Positions 17,444 to 24,702 of a stretch of DNA of 47,535 bases are shown here, in pieces. Numbering within the stretch: position 1 is the stretch's first letter; each line of letters begins with the position of its first letter. The stretch is taken from contig JAJZYT010000003.1 of NCBI GenBank assembly GCA_021797915.1, forward strand, positions 64,812-112,346, written 5' to 3'. The DNA is from Thermoplasmata archaeon (lineage in GTDB: Archaea; Thermoplasmatota; Thermoplasmata; Thermoplasmatales; GCA-001856825). Below the pieces are notes generated by a model. The model was not told the origin of the DNA and did no database searches. It worked only from the letters and a program-made list of their open reading frames with translations. The translations under genes were made by a program, and so were the position numbers.

Positions 17444-17948
17444 GACAACTGTTGCAGAAATTGTCAGCAACAGGTTGTCCTATGAACTTGTTACCGGTGG
17501 AAAGATTTTCAGGGAAAAGGCAAAAGAAATGAAAATTTCACTCGCAGAACTGGGAACAGCAGCCGAGAAAGAGGGCAGCTACGATAGGGTACTAGACTCA
17601 TATCTTCTGGATGTTCTGAGAGCGAAATCCAATGTAATCGTTGAGTCGAGACTCTCGGGATGGCTGTGTCATATGAATGGGATAGAAGCTTTCAAGGTTT
17701 TCGTAGATGCAAGGGAGGATGTGCGTCTCCAGAGGATCAGGAATTCCATAAATTACAGGGAAGAAGAGAAGGGAGACAACCTGCTCTACCAGATAAGAGA
17801 AAGGGAAGAGAGCGAGTGGGCTCGCTACAAGAAATACTATGGAATAGATTTCAGGGACACATCGATATATGATCTAGTTGTGGATGCAAGTTCAGAAGGA
17901 GCGGAAAAAATCGCGGAGGTGATAATCTCTGGTCTCAGTCTTCGGTAA
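17406..17948 (+). CDS. cmk: Cytidylate kinase
   Basis: Phosphorylates CMP and dCMP. The P-loop GPPGSGKTT lies at residues 7-15, followed by the archaeal-type VSNRLSYELVTGGKIFREKAKE and a NINYREEEKG-like segment (NSINYREEEKGD) typical of the Cmk lid. 180 residues. The start lies inside the DUF106 gene end, and the next gene (cbf5) seems to begin inside this one. Confidence 0.94.
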   Translation: MRVTISGPPGSGKTTVAEIVSNRLSYELVTGGKIFREKAKEMKISLAELGTAAEKEGSYDRVLDSYLLDVLRAKSNVIVESRLSGWLCHMNGIEAFKVFVDAREDVRLQRIRNSINYREEEKGDNLLYQIREREESEWARYKKYYGIDFRDTSIYDLVVDASSEGAEKIAEVIISGLSLR

Positions 17949-18819
17949 GGAACCACGTGAAAGATCGATAGAAGAGCGTATAAACTTCGGTTTCGTCGTG
18001 CTTGACAAGCCGCGGGGCCCCACCTCACATCAGGTGTCGGCGTGGGTCAAGGAAATTCTGGGGATTTCAAAAGCGGGTCACGTGGGTACCCTGGACCCAA
18101 ACGTGACAGGCGTATTGCCCGTTGGATTGCAAAAAGCAACGAGACTGGCAGATTTCCTGCACGAACAGGGCAAGGAGTACGTCACGCTAATGTTGCTTCA
18201 CAAGGCTGTGGACAGGATGAGAGTCGAGGACGTGCTGAAGGAATTCACGGGAGAAATTTTCCAATTTCCACCGCTTAGATCGGCGGTCGCAAGGAACCTC
18301 AGAAAGAGGATGATATATTCACTCAAATTAATGGAAATGAAAGAAAGACACGTCCTTTTCAATGCAGACGTTGAATCAGGTGTCTACATCAGGACACTCT
18401 GCAGGGATATGGGAGATGCGCTCCTGGTTGGCGGGAACATGGTTGAGCTCAGAAGGACACGCAGCGGACCTCTGAACGAATCCAACCTATCGACACTGCA
18501 GAAACTCAAGGACGCATACACACTTTACAAGGACGGTGACGAGAAGCTGCTCTCAAGCATGCTCATCGATCCGGAGCAGGTCACAAAGGACTACCCAAGA
18601 ATAATACTGAAGGAGAGTGCCATAGACGCTATGGCCCATGGTGCGAGTATTTTCAGGAAGGGAATCATAGAAGACATGGGAGAGGGAAAGACACTCAGGA
18701 TAATGAGTCCCAGGGGAGAACTCCTCGGAATGGGAACTAGGGAGGGAGAAGTCGTGAAGCCTTCTGTCGTGCTCATAGACAGAGGTGTCTATCCGAAAGG
18801 CTGGAAGACTGGCAATTGA
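17929..18819 (+). CDS. cbf5: Cbf5/TruB-type tRNA and rRNA pseudouridine synthase, probable CTG start
   Basis: Catalytic subunit of H/ACA guide ribonucleoproteins. The catalytic motif GHVGTLDPNVTGVLPVGL carries the essential Asp; family segments FQFPPLRSAVARNLRKR and SGVYIRTLCRDMG follow, and a PUA domain covers about the last 85 residues. The first canonical start, GTG 17998, falls inside the conserved VVLDKPRGPTSH strand and would delete the INFGFVV strand. The frame is open to 17926. A strong ribosome binding site (GGAGGTGA, 17915-17922) lies 6 bases before CTG 17929, so I place the start there (296 residues). Nop10, its partner, is encoded at 22.7 kb. Confidence 0.88.
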   Translation: MVSVFGKEPRERSIEERINFGFVVLDKPRGPTSHQVSAWVKEILGISKAGHVGTLDPNVTGVLPVGLQKATRLADFLHEQGKEYVTLMLLHKAVDRMRVEDVLKEFTGEIFQFPPLRSAVARNLRKRMIYSLKLMEMKERHVLFNADVESGVYIRTLCRDMGDALLVGGNMVELRRTRSGPLNESNLSTLQKLKDAYTLYKDGDEKLLSSMLIDPEQVTKDYPRIILKESAIDAMAHGASIFRKGIIEDMGEGKTLRIMSPRGELLGMGTREGEVVKPSVVLIDRGVYPKGWKTGN

Positions 18820-18860
18820 GTTCAAAAAAAAGATTTTAATCTATTTGCTGTTATACAGAA

Positions 18861-20093
18861 GTGTACAGCTTCCTAGCTCCCATCCTCATTGCACTTACTC
18901 TAGGGTACCTGGCAACGCTGATAGCTAGACTCACTGGGACTGTATACATTCCGTATCTCCTGCTGCTTGGTATTCTGGTGGGACCGGTTCTCTACCTCAT
19001 CAAACCAGGGGAAGCTGAAGTGCTTTTCTACAATTACATCGGGCCAATAGGGGCGGCATTCGTTATACTCGCCGAGTCGTCCAAGATTCCAAGATATCTG
19101 CTGAGGAGGATAGTGAAACCACTATCGATGTTGTTAACCTTTGTTCTTTTTGTCACCGGGATAACGACCGGAGTCATTCTGGTATTCCTCCTGAGAGCAC
19201 CGGTATGGGTCGGGTTCATAGTCGGAGCCATCATCTCTTCCACGGATCCAGCATCCGTTATTACATCCCTAAGGAAAACGAAAGTATCTGAAGTACCATC
19301 CACGTTGCTGGTAACAGAATCGGTGTTCAACGACCCGTTCTCGTACCTGTTCCTAATAACGTTAATAATCATCTTCTTTCCAAAGAACGTCTCCTTGGTA
19401 CAGTCGTCTCCATTCACTTTCAGCAACGTGTTCCTCTACGTTCTTTTCACGCAGGGATTATTTCCGATACTGATTGCTGGAGCCCTGTTCGGACTGCTCT
19501 ACCTACTCAGGATCAAACTGCCGAAGGATTTCAAAGAATATTATACAGCCATGTTCCTACTGTTCGGCTTGTCTGCCTACTCGATAACTGTCGTGGCGGG
19601 CGGATCCGGTTATATGGCTGCGGCCATCTTCGGGGTTCTCTCAGGGAATTTCATGCCGAGAGATACCGAATTCGAAAACTACAAGCAGTTCATGGACAAC
19701 ATATCCACATTCGCAGCGATCCTTATATTCGTGTTTCTGGGTGCTTCCATCAATCTTTCCATCCTTACTTCATTCGTCATCCCTGGCATTCTGATTGCGC
19801 TGATTCTGATATTCATCGTGAGACCACTCGCTGTCATATTAGCGGGTTCGGTGGACGTTAACCTGAAGTACGGAGACCTCTTGTTCGTGGGGCTTGAGGG
19901 TACGAGAGGTATCTTCCCCGCAATACTGGCGCCGACCGTTCTCATAATAGGGAATCAGACAAACAACGTGCTGCTGCAATACTGGGGACAGGCTATAGAA
20001 GCGCTTGTACTGGTCATCATATTCACTTCATTGACTGTCCAGCCATTGCTGATGGGTAGGATTTACAAAGCGCTTCATAAAGACGAAGTCTGA
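18861..20093 (+). CDS. Cation:proton antiporter, CPA1/NhaP type
   Basis: Membrane antiporter predicted to exchange Na+ or K+ for H+. About 12 hydrophobic segments cover all 410 residues. The transport-site motifs STDPASVITSLRKTKVSEVP (about residues 127-146) and ESVFNDP (about 153-159) hold the conserved Asp pair. It ends shortly after the last membrane segment, so there is no RCK/TrkA regulatory domain. The GTG start is about 25 bases after an AT-rich TATA-like run (about 18830-18842), suggesting a leaderless message separate from the ribosomal operon. Confidence 0.9.
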   Translation: MYSFLAPILIALTLGYLATLIARLTGTVYIPYLLLLGILVGPVLYLIKPGEAEVLFYNYIGPIGAAFVILAESSKIPRYLLRRIVKPLSMLLTFVLFVTGITTGVILVFLLRAPVWVGFIVGAIISSTDPASVITSLRKTKVSEVPSTLLVTESVFNDPFSYLFLITLIIIFFPKNVSLVQSSPFTFSNVFLYVLFTQGLFPILIAGALFGLLYLLRIKLPKDFKEYYTAMFLLFGLSAYSITVVAGGSGYMAAAIFGVLSGNFMPRDTEFENYKQFMDNISTFAAILIFVFLGASINLSILTSFVIPGILIALILIFIVRPLAVILAGSVDVNLKYGDLLFVGLEGTRGIFPAILAPTVLIIGNQTNNVLLQYWGQAIEALVLVIIFTSLTVQPLLMGRIYKALHKDEV

Positions 20094-20141
20094 CAACTCA
20101 GTCATTAGGAAAGATCACGAGCTCATAAACGGTTGGTTGAT

Positions 20142-20306
20142 CTATAAGTTGTCAAATTCCTCGCTGACATCGATGATTACTTGTTCCATCAGCTTCTCGA
20201 TGTTTCTTGCAGAAAACTCTCTGAGGCCACCCATTTCGCTCTTAACTTTTGCAAAGAACTTTGTATTTTCAGAATAAATATCGAAGTGAACGAGTAGCTC
20301 TTCCAT
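20142..20306 (-). CDS. Hypothetical small protein, 54 aa
   Basis: A short open frame on the minus strand, MEELLVHFDIYSENTKFFAK at the N terminus, then a helical, acidic C-terminal half (about residues 29-54). The composition is protein-like. The ATG lies about 26 bases from the centre of a TATA box on the same strand (20327-20337), exactly as expected for a leaderless gene. I recognise no family. It sits between the antiporter and the divergent acr3 gene and fills most of a gap of about 400 bases. Confidence 0.6.
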   Translation of the reverse strand: MEELLVHFDIYSENTKFFAKVKSEMGGLREFSARNIEKLMEQVIIDVSEEFDNL

Positions 20307-20400
20307 GCCTGCTGATAAATATGCTGTATAAATTTTTAACTCATTTTTGTAGCTACATTGTGGATCCAGTTGTCAGTAAAAATGCAATAGTTCTATCCTC

Positions 20401-20440
20401 TCATATCATAAAACATTAATATGACAATATGATTTAAAAG
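20401..20440 (+). promoter_or_regulatory. Promoter and possible ArsR operator of acr3
   Basis: GATTTAAAAG (20431-20440) is a TATA box. Immediately upstream are TCATAT (20401-20406) and two copies of ATATGA (20419-20424 and 20427-20432), which form dyads with each other. An ArsR repressor bound there would block the promoter. This is inferred from position and symmetry only. Confidence 0.4.
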
Positions 20441-20496
20441 AGTGTTCCGAATCCTCGTATACATTGCGAATTCTGGGGTAGAACTGAAGGAAGGGG

Positions 20497-21558
20497 ATGT
20501 CTGCGAATTCAGTTAGAGTTCGAAGGTCACTTCCTCTCAGAACGACACTTTTTCCAGTATTCGTGGTAGTTTCAATGATTCTGGGGTTGGGGTTGAGTTT
20601 CAAAGGAAGTAATCTGATCGGGACCGTATCGACCTTTGGAATCCCGATCGGTCTCTTCTTCATGATTTATCCAGCGATGACGAAGGTGCACCTAAAGGAA
20701 ATTCTCGGAGGCATGAAGGATGTTAGGAAACTAGGCCTGATGATCTTCCTGAATTATGCTATTGCTCCCTTTCTGGTCGCGGGACTCGCTTATTTATTCT
20801 TCTTCGGCATATTCGAACGGTTTGGATTCATTGGGACACAGGTCGGGTCACAGGTCCTTGTGGGAATCATATTGCTCGGAGTGGCCCCATGCATAGCCAT
20901 GGTCATGGTGTGGACAGATCTGGCAAAAGGCAACCTAGCGGCCGGAGTCTCGTTCGTTGCATGGAATTCCATAATACAGGTCCTGACTACTCCGTTCCTG
21001 GTCTATTTCCTTGCACGGACACAGCTGATTATCAATCCGCTGGTGATCCTGAAGAGCGTTATTTTGTATCTTGTGACCCCTTTGGTGGCAGGAACGCTAA
21101 CACGTTATTTCCTTTGGCGAAAACCATATTTCACGAAGTTCTTGAATCGTCTGGGAACTGTGCAAACACTCGCCCTGATGTTCACAATTGTCAGCATTTT
21201 CTGGAGTGAGGGATCGGGTATACTGGATCACATAACACTGATTTGGATGGTGGGCGTTGTCATGCTCTCCTTCTATTTCGTGCTCTTTCATTTGGGATAT
21301 TACGCAGCAAAGAGAGCGAAGTTCGACTATCCCGATTCGACTGCAATAGGTTTTACAGTTTCAGCAAGGGACTTTGAGATAAGTATAGCCATAGCGATTG
21401 TGGCATTTGCTGCGTACCCGTACGTGATATTCACGACTGCAATAGGCCCCCTGCTCGAAATTCCGCTCATGCTGTTGCTCGTCTGGTTGCAGCTGACCAG
21501 GAGAAACAGCATCATGAAGGCAGACCCAAGCCAGGGAGTGATTCTGGGTGAAAAGTGA
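20497..21558 (+). CDS. acr3: Acr3-family arsenite exporter
   Basis: Exports arsenite across the membrane. The 353-residue protein has about ten hydrophobic segments and the Acr3 signature GVAPCIAMVMVWTDLAKGN (about residues 129-147) with the functionally essential Cys. The late motif SARDFEISIAIAIVAF matches the family's ARNFELAIA block. A purine run (GAAGGGG) precedes the ATG. The stop overlaps the start of the ArsR gene, so the two are co-transcribed. Confidence 0.92.
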   Translation: MSANSVRVRRSLPLRTTLFPVFVVVSMILGLGLSFKGSNLIGTVSTFGIPIGLFFMIYPAMTKVHLKEILGGMKDVRKLGLMIFLNYAIAPFLVAGLAYLFFFGIFERFGFIGTQVGSQVLVGIILLGVAPCIAMVMVWTDLAKGNLAAGVSFVAWNSIIQVLTTPFLVYFLARTQLIINPLVILKSVILYLVTPLVAGTLTRYFLWRKPYFTKFLNRLGTVQTLALMFTIVSIFWSEGSGILDHITLIWMVGVVMLSFYFVLFHLGYYAAKRAKFDYPDSTAIGFTVSARDFEISIAIAIVAFAAYPYVIFTTAIGPLLEIPLMLLLVWLQLTRRNSIMKADPSQGVILGEK

Positions 21559-21868
21559 GGATCTGAGAACCTGCACCGTCAAGGGCATCAAGAAAGTCGA
21601 TACGAGGAAGTATCAGAAATCCTCTGAGATGATTTCAGCACTTGCGAACGGTTCTAGAATTGCCATACTTGACATTATGCTAGAGTATGGAGAGGTCTGT
21701 GCCTGCGACCTAGAAATAGCCCTTGGCTTGCCACAGCCTACGGTGACCTCTCATCTTCACAAACTGTACGAAGTCGGACTGCTACTGAGAAGAGAGAAAT
21801 GGAAGTTCACTTATTATTCGATAAATCCAAGGCATTCAGATCTCATAGGGGTTGTCTTGGCCAAGTAA
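21548..21868 (+). CDS. arsR: ArsR-family metalloregulator
   Basis: Winged-helix repressor predicted to sense As(III) or a similar ion and control acr3. The recognition-helix region reads DLEIALGLPQPTVTSHLHKL. Cys51 and Cys53 (EVCACDL) match the metal-binding CxC of ArsR repressors, and Cys9 could be the third ligand. 106 residues. The start is GTG 21548, overlapping the acr3 stop by 11 bases. Confidence 0.9.
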   Translation: MKSEDLRTCTVKGIKKVDTRKYQKSSEMISALANGSRIAILDIMLEYGEVCACDLEIALGLPQPTVTSHLHKLYEVGLLLRREKWKFTYYSINPRHSDLIGVVLAK

Positions 21869-21925
21869 TAATCTTCCTGAAAAGATTGTGCTTAAGAAAG
21901 AGTAAAATAAATCAGAAGAGCTCCC

Positions 21926-22678
21926 CTATCCGAAATATCCCAGGTCCTCTTTTCTTTCTTCAGGTGAGGGGTTCTCTATCATCCTGGTCGTTATGTCCTC
22001 TATTTCTTTTATCCGCTCGTCCAAGCTTGCTGTGTCAGTTCCCAGCTTGAGATAATCCACCAGTATCTTTGTGACCTGTTTCGCCGATTTAGGGTCCGTG
22101 AAGTAGCCCGAAGTTTCTCCCATCAGGCAGACTCCAGGCAGCTCGAACAGTTCCTGTCCCATTCCGAGGAAAAGACCTGCCCCTCCGACGATGCCTCCTC
22201 CGGGTTCATTTTTTGAGAATATGACGCCCAGTTTCTCCACTTCTTCCTTCACTTCTTTAGAAGTATATGCTCCGAGCACTCTAGGGATCTCCATGAGCTT
22301 GCCTATCTGGTAACCTCCAAGCGTTATGATCCGCTTGACATCCAGCTTGGTCCCCAGTTCCAGGACTTTGTAGCATATCTCGTACTGTCCCTGTGAAGTG
22401 AGTCCCTGGAAATCTCCGGTGAAGAATATGATGTCTCCTTCCTTTCTCTTCTTGTAGTACAGTTCATTCCTTACCAGCCTGGCAAGGGCATCTTCGTTCA
22501 TCAGTACCTGTGGAGGCAGGTGATGAGAGAATACGTTTGCGAGCTTCTTTGCCTTAATGCTCTCTATAAGGAAATCCGCGGTTATCTTTCCGACATTCCC
22601 GATTCCCGGGAGTCCAACTATCAATACCGAATTCTTTAACTTCACGTTGTCTACCATTCGAATGATTACACTTTCCAT
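21926..22678 (-). CDS. PAC2-family protein (proteasome assembly chaperone-like)
   Basis: Archaeal PAC2 (DUF75) proteins resemble eukaryotic proteasome assembly chaperones. The family hallmark SVLIVGLPGIGNVGKITADFL is at residues 17-37. Later come the glycine-rich GGGIVGGAGLFLGMG and a helical C-terminal region. 250 residues from ATG 22678, which has GGAGTGA 5 bases ahead; an in-frame ATG at 22696 lies inside nop10. Last gene of the L44e-S27e-aIF2alpha-Nop10-PAC2 operon. The function in archaea is inferred. Confidence 0.9.
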   Translation of the reverse strand: MESVIIRMVDNVKLKNSVLIVGLPGIGNVGKITADFLIESIKAKKLANVFSHHLPPQVLMNEDALARLVRNELYYKKRKEGDIIFFTGDFQGLTSQGQYEICYKVLELGTKLDVKRIITLGGYQIGKLMEIPRVLGAYTSKEVKEEVEKLGVIFSKNEPGGGIVGGAGLFLGMGQELFELPGVCLMGETSGYFTDPKSAKQVTKILVDYLKLGTDTASLDERIKEIEDITTRMIENPSPEERKEDLGYFG

Positions 22679-22682
22679 TTTT

Positions 22683-22844
22683 TCACTCCTTCCCATACAG
22701 CATCTTCAACCTGTACTTTCCATATTTATCTTGTGGCGAGAATCTCGGGGGAATTGTTGACTTGGTTGAAGAACCACACTTTGGGCATTTTCCTTCCAGC
22801 GTATAGCCGTTGCAAGCCGTGCACTTGAAAATAAGACTTTTCAC
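22683..22844 (-). CDS. nop10: H/ACA ribonucleoprotein subunit Nop10, 53 aa
   Basis: Zinc-ribbon partner that stabilises Cbf5. It has two Cys pairs (KCTAC, KCPKCG) and the family tail IPPRFSPQDKYGKYRLKML. The GTG start at 22844 overlaps the aIF2alpha stop, and the stop at 22683 lies 4 bases before the PAC2 start. The gene is only 53 codons, but motif and context make it secure. Confidence 0.94.
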   Translation of the reverse strand: MKSLIFKCTACNGYTLEGKCPKCGSSTKSTIPPRFSPQDKYGKYRLKMLYGKE

Positions 22845-23599
22845 TCTTTCACTGGTCCCTCGCCTATCCCACCGTGCTTCTTGAGATAGGATATTATGTC
22901 TTCGCCACTCTTCTTCATGTTCTCTTCCGCAATCTTCGCATCTTCAGCGCGCGAAATGATCCTGTACTGGGGTGCTCCGAGGTAGGTAATCTCAATACCC
23001 TCTCTCTCCCCAGCTTTCAACGCGTTCTTAATGACTTCTATACCATTTCCAGAACTATCTTTCAATCTCAAAATTCCTCTTACTTCTGCCACAGGTGGCT
23101 TGAGATTTTCCTTTGCATAGTCTATTATGACGGTGGCCCACTCCTTGTTTTTCAGGTCCGCCGAGAACTGCTCTGGCTCAATCGCAGCTACGTCCAGGGC
23201 ATATGCAAGCGATCCGAACTTTTCCTCCATCTCCTCTACTGCGACGGACTTGTCCAATTTTCCAGGATATTGGGTTGAAAGATTTGCTAGTATCTTCTCT
23301 GCCCTCTGCTCGTTCTTCCACTCTTTGAGTTTTTCTCTCTTTTGATGGTCGTTTACCCTCCTAAGTGAGAGATCGAACCTTCCTCTGGAAGGGTTCGCAT
23401 CCAAGACTTTGCAGACTACCCTCTTTCCCTCTCTAACGTAATCCCTTATGTATTTGATCCAGCCAGACGAGATCTCCGTGATGTGAATGAAACCCTCCTT
23501 TCCAGGGAATTCATCCAGACTGCATATCACTCCAAAATCGCGCACTTCCTTGACCGTGCAAACGGCGAGATCTCCAATCTCTGGATCGTTCTTCTTCAT
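22841..23599 (-). CDS. eif2a: Translation initiation factor aIF2 subunit alpha
   Basis: Part of the heterotrimer that carries initiator tRNA. The N-terminal S1 domain (GDLAVCTVKEVRDFGVICSLDE through HITEISSGWIKYIRDYV) is followed by the helical domain and the C-terminal alpha-beta domain. 252 residues, normal. The eukaryotic phosphorylation-site serine has no clear counterpart beyond the ISSGW segment. The start overlaps the S27e stop by four bases. Confidence 0.96.
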   Translation of the reverse strand: MKKNDPEIGDLAVCTVKEVRDFGVICSLDEFPGKEGFIHITEISSGWIKYIRDYVREGKRVVCKVLDANPSRGRFDLSLRRVNDHQKREKLKEWKNEQRAEKILANLSTQYPGKLDKSVAVEEMEEKFGSLAYALDVAAIEPEQFSADLKNKEWATVIIDYAKENLKPPVAEVRGILRLKDSSGNGIEVIKNALKAGEREGIEITYLGAPQYRIISRAEDAKIAEENMKKSGEDIISYLKKHGGIGEGPVKE

Positions 23600-23784
23600 T
23601 TAAATTCTCCAACTATCTGTCCATTCACTTCGTACTTTCCGCCAGTTGGTTTCGCGAGTACTGTGTTGCAGACCTGGCACTTGACCTCTGTCGAACCTCT
23701 TGCATAAGTGAGGGTCTCTGTGCCGCAGTCCGGGCATTTTATTTTGATGAAAGACTTGTCCATCCCCTTAATCATTGTTGGCAC
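23596..23784 (-). CDS. rps27e: Ribosomal protein S27e (eS27)
   Basis: Zinc-ribbon small-subunit protein. Two Cys pairs (KCPDCG, KCQVCN) frame TETLTYARGSTEV, the S27e core. 62 residues from GTG 23784, which comes directly after the L44e stop and has GGAGGT about 10 bases upstream. ATG codons three and seven residues in are possible starts but have poorer binding sites. Confidence 0.94.
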   Translation of the reverse strand: MPTMIKGMDKSFIKIKCPDCGTETLTYARGSTEVKCQVCNTVLAKPTGGKYEVNGQIVGEFK

Positions 23785-24072
23785 TTACGCTTCGACCTCC
23801 GCTAGTTCGAACTTCTTTGCTCTCCAGGTGGGAGAATGGTAGGCCTTCTTGCATTCCAGACATCTGTATCTGATATTGATTCTCTTGGTCGGTTTCTCCC
23901 TTCCCTCGTAGACTGGCCTGGGGAAACCCCCATAACCCGAGGTAACCCTTCTGAAGCGCCTCTGTCCCTTTCTCAGCTCACTAGCCTTCTTTTTCTTTAC
24001 TCTCTCGACTTCCTGCTGAGTATGTTTCTTACAATGAGGGCAATATCTCATAATCTTTCTAGGTAACTTCAA
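23785..24072 (-). CDS. rpl44e: Ribosomal protein L44e (eL42)
   Basis: Large-subunit E-site protein. N-terminal MRYCPHCKKHTQQEVERV and C-terminal YRCLECKKAYHSPT carry the four zinc-binding cysteines. The family normally begins MK(L/I)P(K/R)K, which fits a TTG start at 24072; ATG 24051 would lose seven residues. First gene of the operon, with a TATA box at 24109-24117. Confidence 0.94.
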   Translation of the reverse strand: MKLPRKIMRYCPHCKKHTQQEVERVKKKKASELRKGQRRFRRVTSGYGGFPRPVYEGREKPTKRINIRYRCLECKKAYHSPTWRAKKFELAEVEA

Positions 24073-24108
24073 TTATACCACCGATGTTGCAAGCTGAATT
24101 TGGACTGC

Positions 24109-24117
24109 GTATTTAAG
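24109..24117 (-). promoter_or_regulatory. TATA box of the L44e-S27e-aIF2alpha-Nop10-PAC2 operon
   Basis: On the minus strand CTTAAATAC lies about 40 bases before the L44e start. A transcription start near 24086 would give a short leader. Confidence 0.5.
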
Positions 24118-24702
24118 CGTTTATTCATTGGAGACCAGATACGACATAGTCAGCGTGCCGAAAGGTCGAGAAGGAATTTGACCCCCCCGATACTCCGACT
24201 CACTACTTCATATATACAAAGGAGCAAATTTTCCTAAAGCAACTGGTGGATCTTATGACTAAATTTTTAGCTTGAAATGGGTCACGAAAAAATCAATGGT
24301 AATTGATCCACCAAACCGGTGTGGGCGAACCTCGTTTTGATTTTCCGGGAAGCACTATTCCATATACCGGAGAAGGTACGAAGACGATTATTGCAGCCAG
24401 AAAAGCCAAAGTATTGGAACAGCAGGTCCCCTACAAGGCTTCCTTAAATGAAACCCAGCCCGAAGAACAGTTCATAATAGGACTCCCCCCGGGCTGCTGA
24501 CGAACTCTTTGATATGGAAAGCTAGGTGTTTTTGAGAATGCTATAGTTGAACCGATTCCACTTATTGCAAAGGTCACTACCATGAAAGTGAAACCGTGAT
24601 TCAGGATGAGAAACGAGATCATATTCATTGTCGGCCCAAGATTGCATAGAGAATCGAAAACAATGGACAAAAATTATCAATCTGATGCACATAAAGTTGC
24701 TT
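24118..24702 (+). other. Gene-poor stretch between L44e and ileS
   Basis: About 585 bases with no gene I can support. Two open frames are present. A 65-codon plus frame (24303-24500) has no known motif and needs a TTG start. A 79-codon minus frame (24431-24670) has two membrane-like stretches (about residues 14-46). They overlap each other head-on and neither has a ribosome binding site or TATA box. They could be decayed remnants. A run of seven C lies at about 24182-24188. Confidence 0.4.

Noticed and set aside
24303-24500. 65-codon frame between L44e and ileS
   Set aside because: It needs a TTG start without a binding site or TATA, has no motif, and overlaps another weak frame on the other strand. 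At most a decayed remnant.
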